This document shows positions 45,119 through 56,845 of a stretch of DNA of 64,000 nucleotides, one piece after another. Positions within the stretch are counted from its first letter, which is position 1, and each line of letters begins with the position of its first letter. The notes under the pieces are model-generated. The model saw only the letters and a list, made by a program, of their open reading frames with translations. It made no database searches and had not been told where the DNA came from. A program made the translations under genes and the position numbers. Location: the NCBI RefSeq assembly GCF_026788005.1, contig NZ_JABEPE010000003.1, positions 124,001-188,000 on the forward strand, given 5' to 3'. Origin of the DNA: Alteromonas sp. a30. GTDB taxonomy: Bacteria > Pseudomonadota > Gammaproteobacteria > Enterobacterales > Alteromonadaceae.

Positions 45119-45544
45119 TTAGCTAGCGAACAGCGTATCCATGTCCTTAAATGTTTTAAATTCCAAGGCGTTATCCGAAGGATCGAACAAAAAGAAGGTT
45201 CCTTGTTCCCCTGTTTTTCCTGCGAAACGAGTATAAGGCTCGATATACATAGGATAATCATGTTTACTGAACCTATCGGCGAGTTCTTCCCACTGCTGCC
45301 ACGGCAAAACGATACCGAAATGTGGAACGGGAACTTTTTTACCGTCTACCTGATTATACCCTGCAACTCCGGGCATTTCCTCTACCAAATGAGTAACTAA
45401 TTGATGACCGTAGAAATTCCAATCAATCCACTGTTGACTGCTGCGACCTTTTTCGCATCCCATTAAACCGCCATAAAACGCATCGGCCTTATCAATATCA
45501 GTAACAGGAATCGCTAAATGAAATGGAGATAATGCGTTTGACAT
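45119..45544 (-). CDS. VOC-family (glyoxalase-like) protein
   Basis: The 141-residue product has the two beta-alpha-beta-beta-beta modules of the vicinal-oxygen-chelate superfamily: SPFHLAIPVTDIDKADAFYGGLMGCE at the start (His9 as probable metal ligand) and PVPHFGIVLPWQQW in the second half, with a late glutamate in FLFDPSDNALEFK. This predicts a metal-dependent dioxygenase, lyase or binding protein; the substrate is unknown. It lies one base from the aldehyde dehydrogenase stop and 10 bases from the cyclase, so the three genes form an operon. Confidence 0.88.
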   Translation of the reverse strand: MSNALSPFHLAIPVTDIDKADAFYGGLMGCEKGRSSQQWIDWNFYGHQLVTHLVEEMPGVAGYNQVDGKKVPVPHFGIVLPWQQWEELADRFSKHDYPMYIEPYTRFAGKTGEQGTFFLFDPSDNALEFKTFKDMDTLFAS

Positions 45545-45545
45545 A

Positions 45546-46925
45546 CTAGCCCAACCTCTTTAACCACTTTAATTTATTGTCGTTGTAAGGAGGGTAACGT
45601 AAATCAACATCCATCATAAAACTGCGTTTCATAACGGCTTTAAGATGGCTAAATGTGTCGAATCCAGCTTGCCCACTATAGCTCCCCATGCCACTGGCAC
45701 CGACGCCACCAAAAGGTAAATCTTTGTTTGCCATAAACATCATGCCGTCGTTTATACACACACTACCCGCTGACGTCTCATTGAGAAGACGATTTTCTAA
45801 TCCCATATCTTTGGTGAAAATGTACATGGCCAACGGCTTAGCACGACGATTAATAATAGGAATCGCTTCGTCAATTGAATCTACGGTAATAATCGGCAAT
45901 AACGGACCAAAAATCTCCTCTTGCATGATGGGAGAAGCCAAGTCTGGATTTAACACGAGTGTAGGCGCAATAAATTGTTTCTGTTCGTCATGCTGCCCAC
46001 CAAAAACAACGTTCTGCCCTTCTAAATAGTTCACAATGCGTTGCCAATGGCGATGATTAATGATTTTCGCGTAATCTTGGCTAGACGCGCCATTATCAGG
46101 CCCATAGAAACGGTTTATTTTTTCTTGCATCGCCGTCATAAACGGCTCGACAAATTGCTTTTCAATAATAACGTAATCAGGAGCAACACAGGTTTGCCCT
46201 GCATTCATCCACTTGCACCATGCAATACGGGAAGTCGTAACATCCAAGTTGGCGCTCTTATCAACGACACAAGGGCTCTTTCCACCGAGTTCCAACGTAA
46301 CAGGAGTAAGATGCTCAGCAGCAGCACGCATAACAATTCGACCAACGGCCTCTCCTCCGGTGTAAAGAATGTGATCAAAGTGCTGTTTAAGCAGCTCAGT
46401 GGTTTCTTCTACGGCGCCTTCTATAACGGTAAATGCGTCTTTATCTAAATATTGTGGGACTAATTCAGCTATTAAGGCGGATGTATGAGACGCTAATTCA
46501 GAAGGTTTTAACACCGCACAGTTTCCCGCAGAAATCGCTGCAATTAACGGTGCCATAACTAATTGATAAGGGTAATTCCAAGCACCAATAATGAGCACAG
46601 TTCCAAGTGGTTGGGGCTGGATGTAACTCTTCCCCGGTTGCGCTACCATAGGTGTTGCAACCCGTCTAGGTTGCATCCATTTGCTCAGTCTTTTTAGGCT
46701 ATGGTCAATTTCGGAAACCGTGTATCCGACTTCCGCACTCCATGCTTCAAGCTCACATTTATTGAGGTCTTTATCTAATGCTTCTCTTATTTTATCTTCT
46801 TGCTCTAAAGTCAGTTTTTTGAGCTGATTTAACTGTGCAATACGCCAGTCAGCACTGCGTGTCTTCCCCGTCTCAAAATATGAGCGCAGATGCTCAACTT
46901 TTGGTGCAATGTCTTCTATTTGCAT
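45546..46925 (-). CDS. Aldehyde dehydrogenase, coniferyl-aldehyde dehydrogenase type
   Basis: The product (459 residues) is an NAD(P)-dependent aldehyde dehydrogenase of the shorter class that includes coniferyl aldehyde dehydrogenase (CalB) and fatty aldehyde dehydrogenases. The motifs WNYPYQLVMAPLIAAISAGNCAVLKPSE, LELGGKSPCVVD (catalytic Glu) and NAGQTCVAPDYV (catalytic Cys) are visible, as is the C-terminal extension after PFGGVGASGMGSYSG. The open frame begins at 46955 with TTG, but the ATG at 46925 fits the family. Substrate preference is not known. It is the first gene of an operon with a VOC protein and a diguanylate cyclase. Confidence 0.92.
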   Translation of the reverse strand: MQIEDIAPKVEHLRSYFETGKTRSADWRIAQLNQLKKLTLEQEDKIREALDKDLNKCELEAWSAEVGYTVSEIDHSLKRLSKWMQPRRVATPMVAQPGKSYIQPQPLGTVLIIGAWNYPYQLVMAPLIAAISAGNCAVLKPSELASHTSALIAELVPQYLDKDAFTVIEGAVEETTELLKQHFDHILYTGGEAVGRIVMRAAAEHLTPVTLELGGKSPCVVDKSANLDVTTSRIAWCKWMNAGQTCVAPDYVIIEKQFVEPFMTAMQEKINRFYGPDNGASSQDYAKIINHRHWQRIVNYLEGQNVVFGGQHDEQKQFIAPTLVLNPDLASPIMQEEIFGPLLPIITVDSIDEAIPIINRRAKPLAMYIFTKDMGLENRLLNETSAGSVCINDGMMFMANKDLPFGGVGASGMGSYSGQAGFDTFSHLKAVMKRSFMMDVDLRYPPYNDNKLKWLKRLG

Positions 46926-47098
46926 GGCTAGATTCCGTATTGGGAACAGTCCCAAGTTAATGAAAAGTTAACAATGTAGAGAGCTAGTTAAACTAAGACA
47001 CTCATCCGATGACATCAAGCAGAAAGTGTAATTATTTATTTTGTGTTGAGAGGGAAATGGGAACTTGAAAAGCAAATTATCGCGAGTGATTAGCGTAT

Positions 47099-47128
47099 AA
47101 AAAAGGCCACATGATGCGGCCTCTTTTT
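47099..47128 (-). terminator. Terminator after purA
   Basis: On the minus strand GGCC pairs across a 9-base loop, extended by flanking A/T pairs, and a T-run follows, 20 to 45 bases after the purA stop. The hairpin arms are at about 47104-47108 and 47119-47123. Confidence 0.75.
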
Positions 47129-47143
47129 AAAAATTACTAAGTG

Positions 47144-48460
<1,317 letters not shown>

Positions 48461-48591
48461 TCAAATAAAATAGGCGGGGATTCTAACAAATTTAAACACT
48501 GATGTTCATCTTTTTATCGACAAACGACTGCGAGATTAAAATCTGGAGCGTAATAAACTGAAAAGTATGTACTTTTTATCAATTTAACGCT

Positions 48592-48780
48592 TCAAGTTAA
48601 GCGAAAAAACAGCAATATCCCACCTATCAGTACGAGAATACCGCCGAGTTGCCTTAATTGGGAAATTGGAACTTGTCCAAGACTAGAGATGTAATGCCGC
48701 CAGCGATTAGGGAATAACATAGGCCCAATCCCTTCAATCACCAACACTAGAGCTAGCGCCGTCCATATTGTCTCCCACAT
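48592..48780 (-). CDS. yjeT: DUF2065 family small membrane protein (YjeT-like)
   Basis: The 62-residue product has two membrane segments (about residues 3-19 and 41-58) separated by PMLFPNRWRHYISSL, the pattern of DUF2065. E. coli YjeT, of unknown function, lies in the same place between hflC and purA. The frame extends to a TTG at 48801, but that stretch contains the AGGAG ribosome-binding site, so the ATG at 48780 is used. Confidence 0.88.
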   Translation of the reverse strand: MWETIWTALALVLVIEGIGPMLFPNRWRHYISSLGQVPISQLRQLGGILVLIGGILLFFRLT

Positions 48781-48863
48781 AGTAGTGTTTCTCCTCCCCA
48801 ATAAAAAAGCACTCTAATTAGAGTGCTTCATCATATCAATTAGTTTACAAAAACCTAATACAG

Positions 48864-49748
48864 CTATTTGCCTTTTGCCTCTTTCATATATCTAAAGAAG
48901 TCACTATCTGGCTCAAGAATCAATACATCTTGCTTGCTGTTAAAGCTGGTTTTGTATGCATCCATACTTCTCAAGAAACTAAAAAACTCAGGATCTTTTG
49001 AATAAGCTTCTGCATACACTTTAGCGGCTTCTGCATCCCCTTCACCACGTAGGCGTCGAGCATTTCTATCTGCATCTGCCAGCATAATGGTTACGCGACG
49101 ATCGATTTCTGCCCGGATAATTTCAGATTGTTCCTGACCTTGAGAGCGGTGCTCTTTAGCAACCGCCGTACGTTCCGCTCGCATACGGTCAAAAATAGAG
49201 TTACTGACTTCAAGCGGCAAGTTGATTTGCTTAACGCGCACATCAACAATTTCAATTCCGAGTTCATGTGAACTTTCTGAAGACTGTTCCATTGCTTCAT
49301 CCATCAGTTCTGAACGTTCCCCAGAAACAATTTCAGGTATGGTTCGTGTACCAAACTCGGAACGCAATCCGTTATTCACCTTTTGCTTTAGCAAGGCTTC
49401 CGCAAGCTCCTTAATACCGCCTCGGGTTGCTAAGTAATATTTAGCAAAATCCTTAATACGCCACTTCACATAAGAATCAACGATTAAGTCCTTCTTTTCC
49501 GAAGTGACGAAACGATCAGGAGCATCATCCAAAGTTTGAATACGTGCATCAAGTTGACGCACTGTATCAAGGAAAGGCAACTTGAAGTGCAATCCGGGCT
49601 CATAAACAATAGTTTCATTCGTTGCAGAGTCACGCTTTACTTTTCCAAACTGAATCACAATGCCCCTGTTGCCTTCTTTTACAACAAAGATAGAACCAAA
49701 GCTTAAAAATATGAGCGCAATAATAATGACGATAGTCAAATTTCTCAT
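48864..49748 (-). CDS. hflC: FtsH-associated regulator HflC
   Basis: The 294-residue protein has an N-terminal membrane anchor (about residues 4-22) and a periplasmic SPFH/Band-7 domain (GNRGIVIQFGKVKRD, VYEPGLHFKLPFLDTVRQLDARIQ), with a helical region rich in Glu and Arg. HflC and HflK form a large complex around the FtsH protease and modulate its attack on membrane proteins. It lies three bases after hflK, in the standard order. Confidence 0.96.
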   Translation of the reverse strand: MRNLTIVIIIALIFLSFGSIFVVKEGNRGIVIQFGKVKRDSATNETIVYEPGLHFKLPFLDTVRQLDARIQTLDDAPDRFVTSEKKDLIVDSYVKWRIKDFAKYYLATRGGIKELAEALLKQKVNNGLRSEFGTRTIPEIVSGERSELMDEAMEQSSESSHELGIEIVDVRVKQINLPLEVSNSIFDRMRAERTAVAKEHRSQGQEQSEIIRAEIDRRVTIMLADADRNARRLRGEGDAEAAKVYAEAYSKDPEFFSFLRSMDAYKTSFNSKQDVLILEPDSDFFRYMKEAKGK

Positions 49749-49751
49749 GAA

Positions 49752-50909
49752 TTAGTTCCTCCCACCGCTAAAACGATCTGAACGACTGCTAGAAGTTGCT
49801 GGCGTATTTACCGTTCCCGGTGAACTTGAGCGTAACCCTTCTACAGTATTACGTGAACTCGCAGCAGGACGAGCATTACGATTTTGTTCCATGATCTTAT
49901 CTAAAGGTAGGTACATCATGTTACCGCTTCCCTTGTTATCGACCATGACTTTGCTCGTGTTGCTATACACTTGCTCCATGGTTTCAAGATAAATACGGCG
50001 ACGAGTCACTTCTGGCGCAGCTTGATATTGCGGTAAAAGCTCTGTGAATCGAGCAATCTCACCGTTAGCTTCCAAAATAACTCGCTCTCTATAAGCATGA
50101 GCATCTTCTTCCATACGACGCACTTGACCACGTGCGCGAGGCTCAATTTCTCTTGCGTACGCTTCTGCTTCTCGAACAAAGCGTTGCTCATCTTCTTGAG
50201 CGGCAATCGCATCATCGAACGCAGCCTTAACTTCTTCCGGCGGGCGCGCATCTTTAAAGTTCACGTCGGTTACACTAATCCCCATGTTATAAGGCGAAAT
50301 AATGTTTTCTAATTCTTCACGAACCTGTTGTCGCACGATCTCGCGTCCACTTGTTAGTACATCATCCATCTCTGAATGACCAACAACATAACGAAGTGCT
50401 GAATCTAGCGCTTGTCTTAAGCTTTCATCTGGGCTGGTAACTGCAAACACGTAATCATATGGTTCGATTACTTTGTACTGCACTTCCATTTCAACTCTGA
50501 CAACATTTTCGTCGCCGGTTAACATGAACCCTGATGCTGGCAGATAGCGAATTGTTTGTACATCAACTGGTGTCACTGTATCAATAAAGGTTGGACGCCA
50601 TTGTAATCCCGGCTCAACTAATTTACTGAACTCACCAAAACGTAAAACAACCCCTTTTTCGCGCTCTTTTACAGTATAAAACCCACTGATAAACCAAACG
50701 ATGAGTAGAATGCCGATGACAACGCCTAAACCAGCGCCTCCCAGCCCTTTTCCACCGAAGCCACCACCTTTACGGCCACCAGACCCGCCGAACTTCTTAA
50801 AAATATTTTTAAAAATATCGTCTAAGTCAGGGGGACCCTGATCTCGGCCACCTTGGTTTTTCCAAGGGTCTTTGTTGTTATTGTTACTCCCGGGCTCATT
50901 CCAAGCCAT
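49752..50909 (-). CDS. hflK: FtsH-associated regulator HflK
   Basis: The product (385 residues) has a glycine-rich cytoplasmic N-terminus (MAWNEPGSN, then GGRDQGPPDLDDIF and GGSGGRKGGGFGGKG), one membrane segment (about residues 65-82) and a periplasmic SPFH/Band-7 domain. The E. coli protein begins MAWNQPG, so the ATG at 50909 is the start, although the frame opens 15 bases earlier at a TTG; GGAG lies between them. It works with HflC on FtsH and is immediately upstream of hflC. Confidence 0.96.
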   Translation of the reverse strand: MAWNEPGSNNNNKDPWKNQGGRDQGPPDLDDIFKNIFKKFGGSGGRKGGGFGGKGLGGAGLGVVIGILLIVWFISGFYTVKEREKGVVLRFGEFSKLVEPGLQWRPTFIDTVTPVDVQTIRYLPASGFMLTGDENVVRVEMEVQYKVIEPYDYVFAVTSPDESLRQALDSALRYVVGHSEMDDVLTSGREIVRQQVREELENIISPYNMGISVTDVNFKDARPPEEVKAAFDDAIAAQEDEQRFVREAEAYAREIEPRARGQVRRMEEDAHAYRERVILEANGEIARFTELLPQYQAAPEVTRRRIYLETMEQVYSNTSKVMVDNKGSGNMMYLPLDKIMEQNRNARPAASSRNTVEGLRSSSPGTVNTPATSSSRSDRFSGGRN

Positions 50910-50944
50910 CGCTTTCTCCGTCAATTAATTGATGAATATTGCTT

Positions 50945-52237
50945 TTAATGCATTTGCACTAAATACGAAGTCAGGTCACTTTCAGCGCGTTTAACTAAGC
51001 GCTGCCAATCCTTTGCTGGCATTTTGACATCGACCAGCCAATCTCCATTGTCGGCGTACGATTCCGACATAATACAGTTCAATCCGAACAATGCTCCGCG
51101 CAGTTTACCTTGTTGTGGCGGAATTCGTAATTGATATTGCACCATATTATTCGCTAAACATGAGGTTAACGCTTCCTTTAAGAGCTCTAGACCACTATTT
51201 TCTTGGGCTGAAACCCACACTCTAATAGGCTTATCTTCTTCATCTCTATCAATTTTTGGTGCAATACCGTCTAACCTGTCAATTTTGTTACAAATCACTA
51301 ATTGGGGTACATCACCTGCACCAATCTCATCTAGCACTTCGTTAACTTGATCGATATTTTCTTTATATTTATCGTCAGAATAATCAACAACATGTAACAA
51401 TAAATCAGCACTTTGGGTTTCTTGCAATGTTGCTTTGAAGGCCGCCACCAAATCATGAGGAAGGTGACGAATAAAGCCTACAGTGTCAGCTAAAATTACG
51501 GGCCCTACTTCTTGTAATTCTATTTTTCTGAGCGTTGGGTCAAGCGTTGCAAACAATTGATCCGCAGCGTAAACCCCAGCTTGCGTAATAGCATTAAATA
51601 AAGTGGATTTACCCGCATTAGTATAGCCAACCAATGAAACTGTAGGGACCTCATTACGAACTCTTGCTCTACGCCCTTGCTCACGTTGTTTTTGGACTTT
51701 CTGTAAACGACGAGTGATCGTTTTAATCCGCTCACGCAATAAACGGCGATCCGTTTCCAATTGAGTCTCGCCGGGACCGCGCAACCCAATCCCGCCTTTT
51801 TGACGCTCTAAGTGGGTCCACCCTCTCACTAATCGTGTTGAAATATGCTTGAGTTGGGCGAGCTCAACTTGAAGCTTACCTTCATGAGTTCTCGCACGTT
51901 GTGCAAATATATCCAAAATTAGACTAGTTCTATCCAATACTCGACACTTACAAACCGACTCGAGGTTTCTTTCTTGGGAAGGAGATAAGGCGTGATTAAA
52001 AATAACAACGTCAGCATCGGTAGCGCTTACCGCGTTAGCAATTTCTTCTGCTTTACCACTGCCTACGAAGAACTTCGCATGAGGCGCACGACGCGAGCCT
52101 GTTATAACATCTACCGCACTCACGCCTGCTGATGAAGCTAGCATCTGCAATTCATGCAGATCCTCTCTAGATGATTCATCGGAAAAGTTAATATGAACTA
52201 AAATCGCCCGTTCACCGGCTTCATAACGGTCAAACAA
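50945..52237 (-). CDS. hflX: Ribosome-associated GTPase HflX
   Basis: The 430-residue GTPase has the N-terminal HflX domain (GSGKAEEIANAV, VIFNHALSPSQERNLE), a coiled linker ending in GGIGLRGPGETQLETDRR, and the G domain with P-loop GYTNAGKSTLFNAI, LADTVGFIRHLPHDLV and NKID. HflX splits stalled ribosomes, notably after heat stress. It follows hfq by 26 bases and precedes hflK by 35, as in the E. coli cluster. Confidence 0.97.
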   Translation of the reverse strand: MFDRYEAGERAILVHINFSDESSREDLHELQMLASSAGVSAVDVITGSRRAPHAKFFVGSGKAEEIANAVSATDADVVIFNHALSPSQERNLESVCKCRVLDRTSLILDIFAQRARTHEGKLQVELAQLKHISTRLVRGWTHLERQKGGIGLRGPGETQLETDRRLLRERIKTITRRLQKVQKQREQGRRARVRNEVPTVSLVGYTNAGKSTLFNAITQAGVYAADQLFATLDPTLRKIELQEVGPVILADTVGFIRHLPHDLVAAFKATLQETQSADLLLHVVDYSDDKYKENIDQVNEVLDEIGAGDVPQLVICNKIDRLDGIAPKIDRDEEDKPIRVWVSAQENSGLELLKEALTSCLANNMVQYQLRIPPQQGKLRGALFGLNCIMSESYADNGDWLVDVKMPAKDWQRLVKRAESDLTSYLVQMH

Positions 52238-52263
52238 GCATTAACCCTCTATCACCATTGTGG

Positions 52264-52509
52264 TTAGGCGTCATCCCCATCATCATTGTTGTTAACCGAC
52301 ATCGGAATTGCGCGAGCAGGAACAACGGTAGAGATTGCGTGTTTATATACCATTTGGCTAACGGTATTTTTAAGCAAAATAACAAACTGATCGAAGGATT
52401 CGATCTGACCTTGCAGTTTTATACCATTCACCAGATAAATGGACACGGGAATGCGTTCTTTGCGCAAAGCATTTAAAAAAGGATCTTGGAGTGATTGTCC
52501 CTTTGCCAT
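52264..52509 (-). CDS. hfq: RNA chaperone Hfq
   Basis: The 81-residue Sm-like protein forms a hexameric ring that pairs small RNAs with mRNAs. It has the typical opening [40 protein letters not shown], the Sm2 motif with YKHAIST and a short acidic tail (NNNDDGDDA). It lies between miaA and hflX, as in E. coli. Trans-acting small RNAs are therefore expected in this genome. Confidence 0.98.
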   Translation of the reverse strand: MAKGQSLQDPFLNALRKERIPVSIYLVNGIKLQGQIESFDQFVILLKNTVSQMVYKHAISTVVPARAIPMSVNNNDDGDDA

Positions 52510-52574
52510 TATGTGCCTCTCAAATGGATCTTCTAGTTATTGTTTTTCTTACTTCTTTCGCGGTTGTTCCTCAG

Positions 52575-52600
52575 TATACAGTATTTAATTTGCCTGTATA
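52575..52600. promoter_or_regulatory. Inverted repeat between miaA and hfq
   Basis: TATACAG (52575-52581) and CTGTATA (52594-52600) are perfect 7-base arms with a 12-base spacer. On the minus strand the region includes a TATACT that could be a -10 element for an hfq promoter. The arms are in the reverse order for a LexA box. Confidence 0.4.
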
Positions 52601-52610
52601 GTACGAAGGA

Positions 52611-53546
52611 CTAAGGTCGCACGGCTTTAACGTGCTTTACCACTAAATTTATATTTTCGTGATCAAATGTATTCAGCCAAGTAAGGTTTTGCCATCCCCG
52701 TAACCAAGTCAACTGTCGTTTAGCCAACTGCCTTGTTGCTGCTATCGCCTTCTCTCGCATTTCCTGCAAGTTTAGCTCACCAGCTAAGTATTGCCACATT
52801 TGGCGATAACCCACACATCGCATTGAAGGTAGGTCCAAATTTAAGTCCCCCCTATTCATAAGGGCAGACACTTCTTTTTCCAACCCCATATTTAACATTT
52901 CATCAAATCGCTGTTCAATAAGATGGTGCAATGTCGCCCGCTCTTTTGGTGCGATGGCATATTGTAAAAATTGATAAGGAGCGGGATCACTGTTCAATTT
53001 CATCAAACGAGACATTGGCTGACCACTAATGCGATACACCTCGATAGCTCGCCCTAATCGCTGGGGATCATTAGGATGGATACGTAATGCCGACTCAGGA
53101 TCGATCACTTTCAGCTCATCGTGAAGGTGTTCCCAACCTTTTTCTTTAGCTTCCCTTTCAATCGTTTGACGAATATTCATATCGGCAGCGGGGAGTTCAG
53201 CAATCCCTTCAACGAGCGCTTTAAAATACATCATCGTACCACCAACAAGCACTGGAATATTACCTCTTGCATGAATATCAGCCATTTCTGCCAAAGCCTC
53301 TTTTCTAAAATCGGCAACAGAGTAACTTTCTGAAGGGTCTAAAATGTTAATCAAGCGATGCGGGGCAAGTGCCAGTTCTTCTGCTGTAGGTTTAGCGGTT
53401 CCCACATCCATATCCCGATATATAAGTGCGGAATCGACACTAATAATCTCGCATGGTAGTTGTTGTGTTAGTGCAATAGCGAGCGCGGTTTTGCCTGAAG
53501 CCGTTGGTCCCATAATTGTAATTGCAAGAGGGTGTTTATTGTTCAT
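52611..53546 (-). CDS. miaA: tRNA dimethylallyltransferase MiaA
   Basis: The 311-residue enzyme adds the dimethylallyl group to A37 of tRNAs reading UNN codons. The P-loop [14 protein letters not shown], the [18 protein letters not shown] segment, [17 protein letters not shown] and [12 protein letters not shown] are the family motifs. It overlaps the 3' end of mutL by 11 bases and precedes hfq by 101 bases. Confidence 0.97.
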   Translation of the reverse strand: MNNKHPLAITIMGPTASGKTALAIALTQQLPCEIISVDSALIYRDMDVGTAKPTAEELALAPHRLINILDPSESYSVADFRKEALAEMADIHARGNIPVLVGGTMMYFKALVEGIAELPAADMNIRQTIEREAKEKGWEHLHDELKVIDPESALRIHPNDPQRLGRAIEVYRISGQPMSRLMKLNSDPAPYQFLQYAIAPKERATLHHLIEQRFDEMLNMGLEKEVSALMNRGDLNLDLPSMRCVGYRQMWQYLAGELNLQEMREKAIAATRQLAKRQLTWLRGWQNLTWLNTFDHENINLVVKHVKAVRP

Positions 53547-55467
53547 GACACACTAACCATTGAGTAAAGTCGAGTTGCTTGGAGGACGGCAGTGCCGTAC
53601 TTAGCACCTCAACATTTTCTTTTTCACAATGACTTTCAAACCATTGCCAAAGCGAAAACTGCTGTTCTTCTGAATAACACTTGTGGGGCGAAACAATACA
53701 ATTGATAAATGCACTTTCCAAGGCCAAGCCCGTTGCTAGATCATCTAACAGGGAGTGAATGGCATTGGCCCAATCAAGGTGTCGATACCCTGCGGGAATT
53801 TGCCTTAGAACCAATTTCTTATTCACTTGCACTAGCTCAATATTGTAATGTGAGAATTCGGATTTGTGAGCGTTAAACACCTTTCCTTGCTCTGCATTAA
53901 TTGACACCGCAACGGGCATCAATAATGGCTGAGAAACGGGTACATGCTGACGAAACTCATCAGCCACTTTCAAACGTTCAATTTCAAACGGCGCACAAAT
54001 GTAAATCGCACTTTGCCAACGCACCAGCATATTGTGCTCATTCAAAGTAAACAAGCCTTGTAAAGACGCATCATCGGTGCTGACTTGATGTAACTTCCCT
54101 TCTTGTTGTGTTTTAGCTTGAGCGTGCTTTGGCAAAGGTGATGCTTGCATTAAACGTTGGTAGTTTTGCGCCGCTGCCTCAAATCCCTTTCCTGATTTTT
54201 TATGTTCTGGCTGATACCCAGGATATTGCCGACTAGATGATGAATATGCCTGCTGGTGAACTTGATACGCTGGCTGTTCATCAATCTGATCGTGTGTTTG
54301 CAACGGCTTAATATATTGATGAGTAGCCTGCTCATCATGAAGTTGAGAATAAGTGTGTGCCGCGTGCTCCGAAGCAGTGCCAGAATAAGAATCGACGTTA
54401 ATATCAGTTGAGTCGTGCGTTGATGCACTCAAATTTGAATCGTCACCAACGAGCGCATTCATCTGAGAAAGTTGCTGTTGTAGCGTGTCGTTTACCGCCT
54501 TGTAGATAAAGTCATGAACTAACCTTGCCTGATGAAAACGCACTTCTTGCTTTGTTGGGTGCACGTTAACATCCAACATATGCGTTGGCATGGAAAGATA
54601 AACCACATAAGCAGGATACATATCCGAAGCTATCAACCCGTCATAGGCTTGGCGAATCGCATGAGCGATGAGTTTGTCTCGCATCATCCGACCATTGATA
54701 TACACATACTGCTGATCATTTTGACTGCGAGCACCTTCTGCCGTTGTTATCCATCCTTCAAATTGGATGTCTTGATATTGGCTGGAGAACTCTATCGCGC
54801 TTTGCTCAAAGCTTCTGCCACATATTTGAGTCGCACGCTTTAATCTTGCTGATTCACTTCTTGCAACAGGGAAGTTACGCACAACTTTGTCGTTATGTCG
54901 CAAGGTAAAGTGAATATCATAATGACTTAATGCCGCTCGTTTAAACAGCTCATCAATATGCGTAAATTCAGTTTTTTCTGTGCGTAAGAATTTGCGTCGA
55001 GCGGGTGTATTAAAAAACAAATCCTGCACATCGACGCTTGTTCCTTTAGGATGCGCAGCGGGAGTCAGTACCACTTCCATGTCTCTCCCCTCACATTGCG
55101 CCTGCCATGCTTGCTTCTGTTCTTCTGGACGAGAGGTTAATGTGAGTCGGGACACCGAGCTAATGCTAGCCAATGCTTCACCGCGAAACCCCAAGCTAGC
55201 AATGCTTTCTAAGTCTTCTAGGGTGGCAATTTTACTGGTTGCATGGCGACTTAACGCTAACATCAATTCATCCTTAACGATGCCTTTACCATTGTCTCGA
55301 ATCAGCACACGTTTGTGCCCGCCTTTGATGACCTCAACCTCTATTTTGGTTGCACCTGCATCAATGCTATTTTCCAGCAGTTCTTTGACAACCGAAGCGG
55401 GACGCTCAACCACTTCACCGGCAGCAATTTGGTTAGCTAATCGGGCAGGTAATATTTTAATACTCAA
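53536..55467 (-). CDS. mutL: DNA mismatch repair protein MutL
   Basis: The 643-residue protein has the GHKL ATPase domain at the N-terminus ([42 protein letters not shown]) and transducer motifs ([27 protein letters not shown]). A long, low-complexity linker rich in His, Gln, Ser and Tyr (about residues 345-450) separates it from the C-terminal dimerisation domain. The DQHA endonuclease motif is not seen, as in bacteria that use MutH. The neighbours amiB and miaA match E. coli. Confidence 0.97.
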   Translation of the reverse strand: MSIKILPARLANQIAAGEVVERPASVVKELLENSIDAGATKIEVEVIKGGHKRVLIRDNGKGIVKDELMLALSRHATSKIATLEDLESIASLGFRGEALASISSVSRLTLTSRPEEQKQAWQAQCEGRDMEVVLTPAAHPKGTSVDVQDLFFNTPARRKFLRTEKTEFTHIDELFKRAALSHYDIHFTLRHNDKVVRNFPVARSESARLKRATQICGRSFEQSAIEFSSQYQDIQFEGWITTAEGARSQNDQQYVYINGRMMRDKLIAHAIRQAYDGLIASDMYPAYVVYLSMPTHMLDVNVHPTKQEVRFHQARLVHDFIYKAVNDTLQQQLSQMNALVGDDSNLSASTHDSTDINVDSYSGTASEHAAHTYSQLHDEQATHQYIKPLQTHDQIDEQPAYQVHQQAYSSSSRQYPGYQPEHKKSGKGFEAAAQNYQRLMQASPLPKHAQAKTQQEGKLHQVSTDDASLQGLFTLNEHNMLVRWQSAIYICAPFEIERLKVADEFRQHVPVSQPLLMPVAVSINAEQGKVFNAHKSEFSHYNIELVQVNKKLVLRQIPAGYRHLDWANAIHSLLDDLATGLALESAFINCIVSPHKCYSEEQQFSLWQWFESHCEKENVEVLSTALPSSKQLDFTQWLVCHEQ

Positions 55468-55516
55468 AAAGACATTCTCGACTTGATAAAGGTAAACGCG
55501 ACAGCATTCAGTTCAT

Positions 55517-56845
55517 TTAGCTGCTTGGAATGGTCAGTATTTGACCGATGCGGACCAAATCCGATTTTAAGTTATTTGCTTTTTTCAAATTGGGAACAGA
55601 CACATTATAACGTTTAGCCAAAAGTGAGAGGGATTCGCCGCTTTGCACTCTATGAGTACGATTCTGAGAGCGCCAGCTCGCCCATAAGGTGCCATCAGGC
55701 GGGGTTTCTTGAAAATGTTTTTTGATGCCTCGAAAAATGGCTTTTGCTAAACGCTTACGGTACTTGCTCCAGTTCAGATTCTTCTCTTCTCTAGGATTCG
55801 AGATAAACCCGGTTTCAACTAACACAGAAGGAATATCCGGCGACGTTAACACAGCAAGGCTAGCGGCTTGTGGACGCTTTTTATGTAGTTTTGTCACCTG
55901 CCTCAGTTCTTTCAAAATGCCTCGGCTCACCTGATAACTCGTCGTTAAAGAGTGATCCATTGACATATCTAATAGCGCTTGCGTTAGATAGCGTTCATTG
56001 GCGGTATCTTGAATAATTTCCGCTGCGCCGCCTAGCAGCTCGGAGTGGCGCTCACTTTTCTCCATCCAACGACCGAGTTCGGTATTAGCCCGGTTCATGG
56101 ATAACACCCAAACAGAAGCACCACTTGGTTGAGGTGTAGTGAAAGCATCTGCGTGAATTGACACTAATAAATCAGATTTAGACTTTCTAGCGCGCTCAGG
56201 CCGGCGACTCAGTCCTACATAATAATCGCCCGATCGAGTTAATACGGCCGACATGCCAGGCTCATTGTTTACTAAATTCGCAAGCATTTTGGAAATACTT
56301 AGCGTGACATTCTTTTCGTAACTTCCTGCTCGCCCAATTGAGCCCGGATCTTCACCACCATGTCCTGCATCAATAGCAATAACAATATCTCGGTTGCGCT
56401 TAGCTGAAAGCTGGTCTTTTACTACCGTGTTGGATCGTTCTAAATCAGTTAAGTCGATAACTAATCGATTTCCATAAGGCGCTGTCGGTGGTAGAGCAAA
56501 TACCTGAGCTTTTACTGCTTTGGTTAAATCTAGAACAAAACGTAAATCACCTTTTGATTTTGCTTGGCTAGTACGAACCTTTCTTAACAAATTACTATCA
56601 TGGGATAGTTTGGATAATTGGTAACGGTTTTTGGTATCGGCAAGATCGATAACCAAACGTTGCGGGTTACTTAATGAAAAATAGGTAAATTTAGGGGTTT
56701 GCTTGAGGTCAATTACAACGCGTGTGTTTGCAGGAGATGGCCAAACGCGAATACTATCAACCATATTCGCTGCCTGTGCCAGCATCGGCACAAGAATACT
56801 AAATAAAAACAGTCCAGTTGTGTTTAATAAGGTTCTGACACTCAT
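55517..56845 (-). CDS. amiB: N-acetylmuramoyl-L-alanine amidase AmiB
   Basis: The 442-residue periplasmic enzyme cleaves peptide side chains from peptidoglycan during daughter-cell separation. It has a signal peptide (about residues 1-25), an AMIN domain (about 26-125), a zinc amidase_3 domain (about 150-385; IAIDAGHGGEDPGSIG, VSIHADAF, SVLVETGFISNPRE) and a C-terminal LysM domain (about 394-440; HRVQSGESLSLLAKRYNV). The LysM identifies it as AmiB rather than AmiA or AmiC. It overlaps tsaE by 4 bases. Confidence 0.96.
   Translation of the reverse strand: MSVRTLLNTTGLFLFSILVPMLAQAANMVDSIRVWPSPANTRVVIDLKQTPKFTYFSLSNPQRLVIDLADTKNRYQLSKLSHDSNLLRKVRTSQAKSKGDLRFVLDLTKAVKAQVFALPPTAPYGNRLVIDLTDLERSNTVVKDQLSAKRNRDIVIAIDAGHGGEDPGSIGRAGSYEKNVTLSISKMLANLVNNEPGMSAVLTRSGDYYVGLSRRPERARKSKSDLLVSIHADAFTTPQPSGASVWVLSMNRANTELGRWMEKSERHSELLGGAAEIIQDTANERYLTQALLDMSMDHSLTTSYQVSRGILKELRQVTKLHKKRPQAASLAVLTSPDIPSVLVETGFISNPREEKNLNWSKYRKRLAKAIFRGIKKHFQETPPDGTLWASWRSQNRTHRVQSGESLSLLAKRYNVSVPNLKKANNLKSDLVRIGQILTIPSS

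Noticed and set aside
52575-52600. LexA-like box between miaA and hfq
   Set aside because: The half-sites ACAG and CTGT are in the reverse order of a LexA site (CTGT-N8-ACAG), and the spacing differs.
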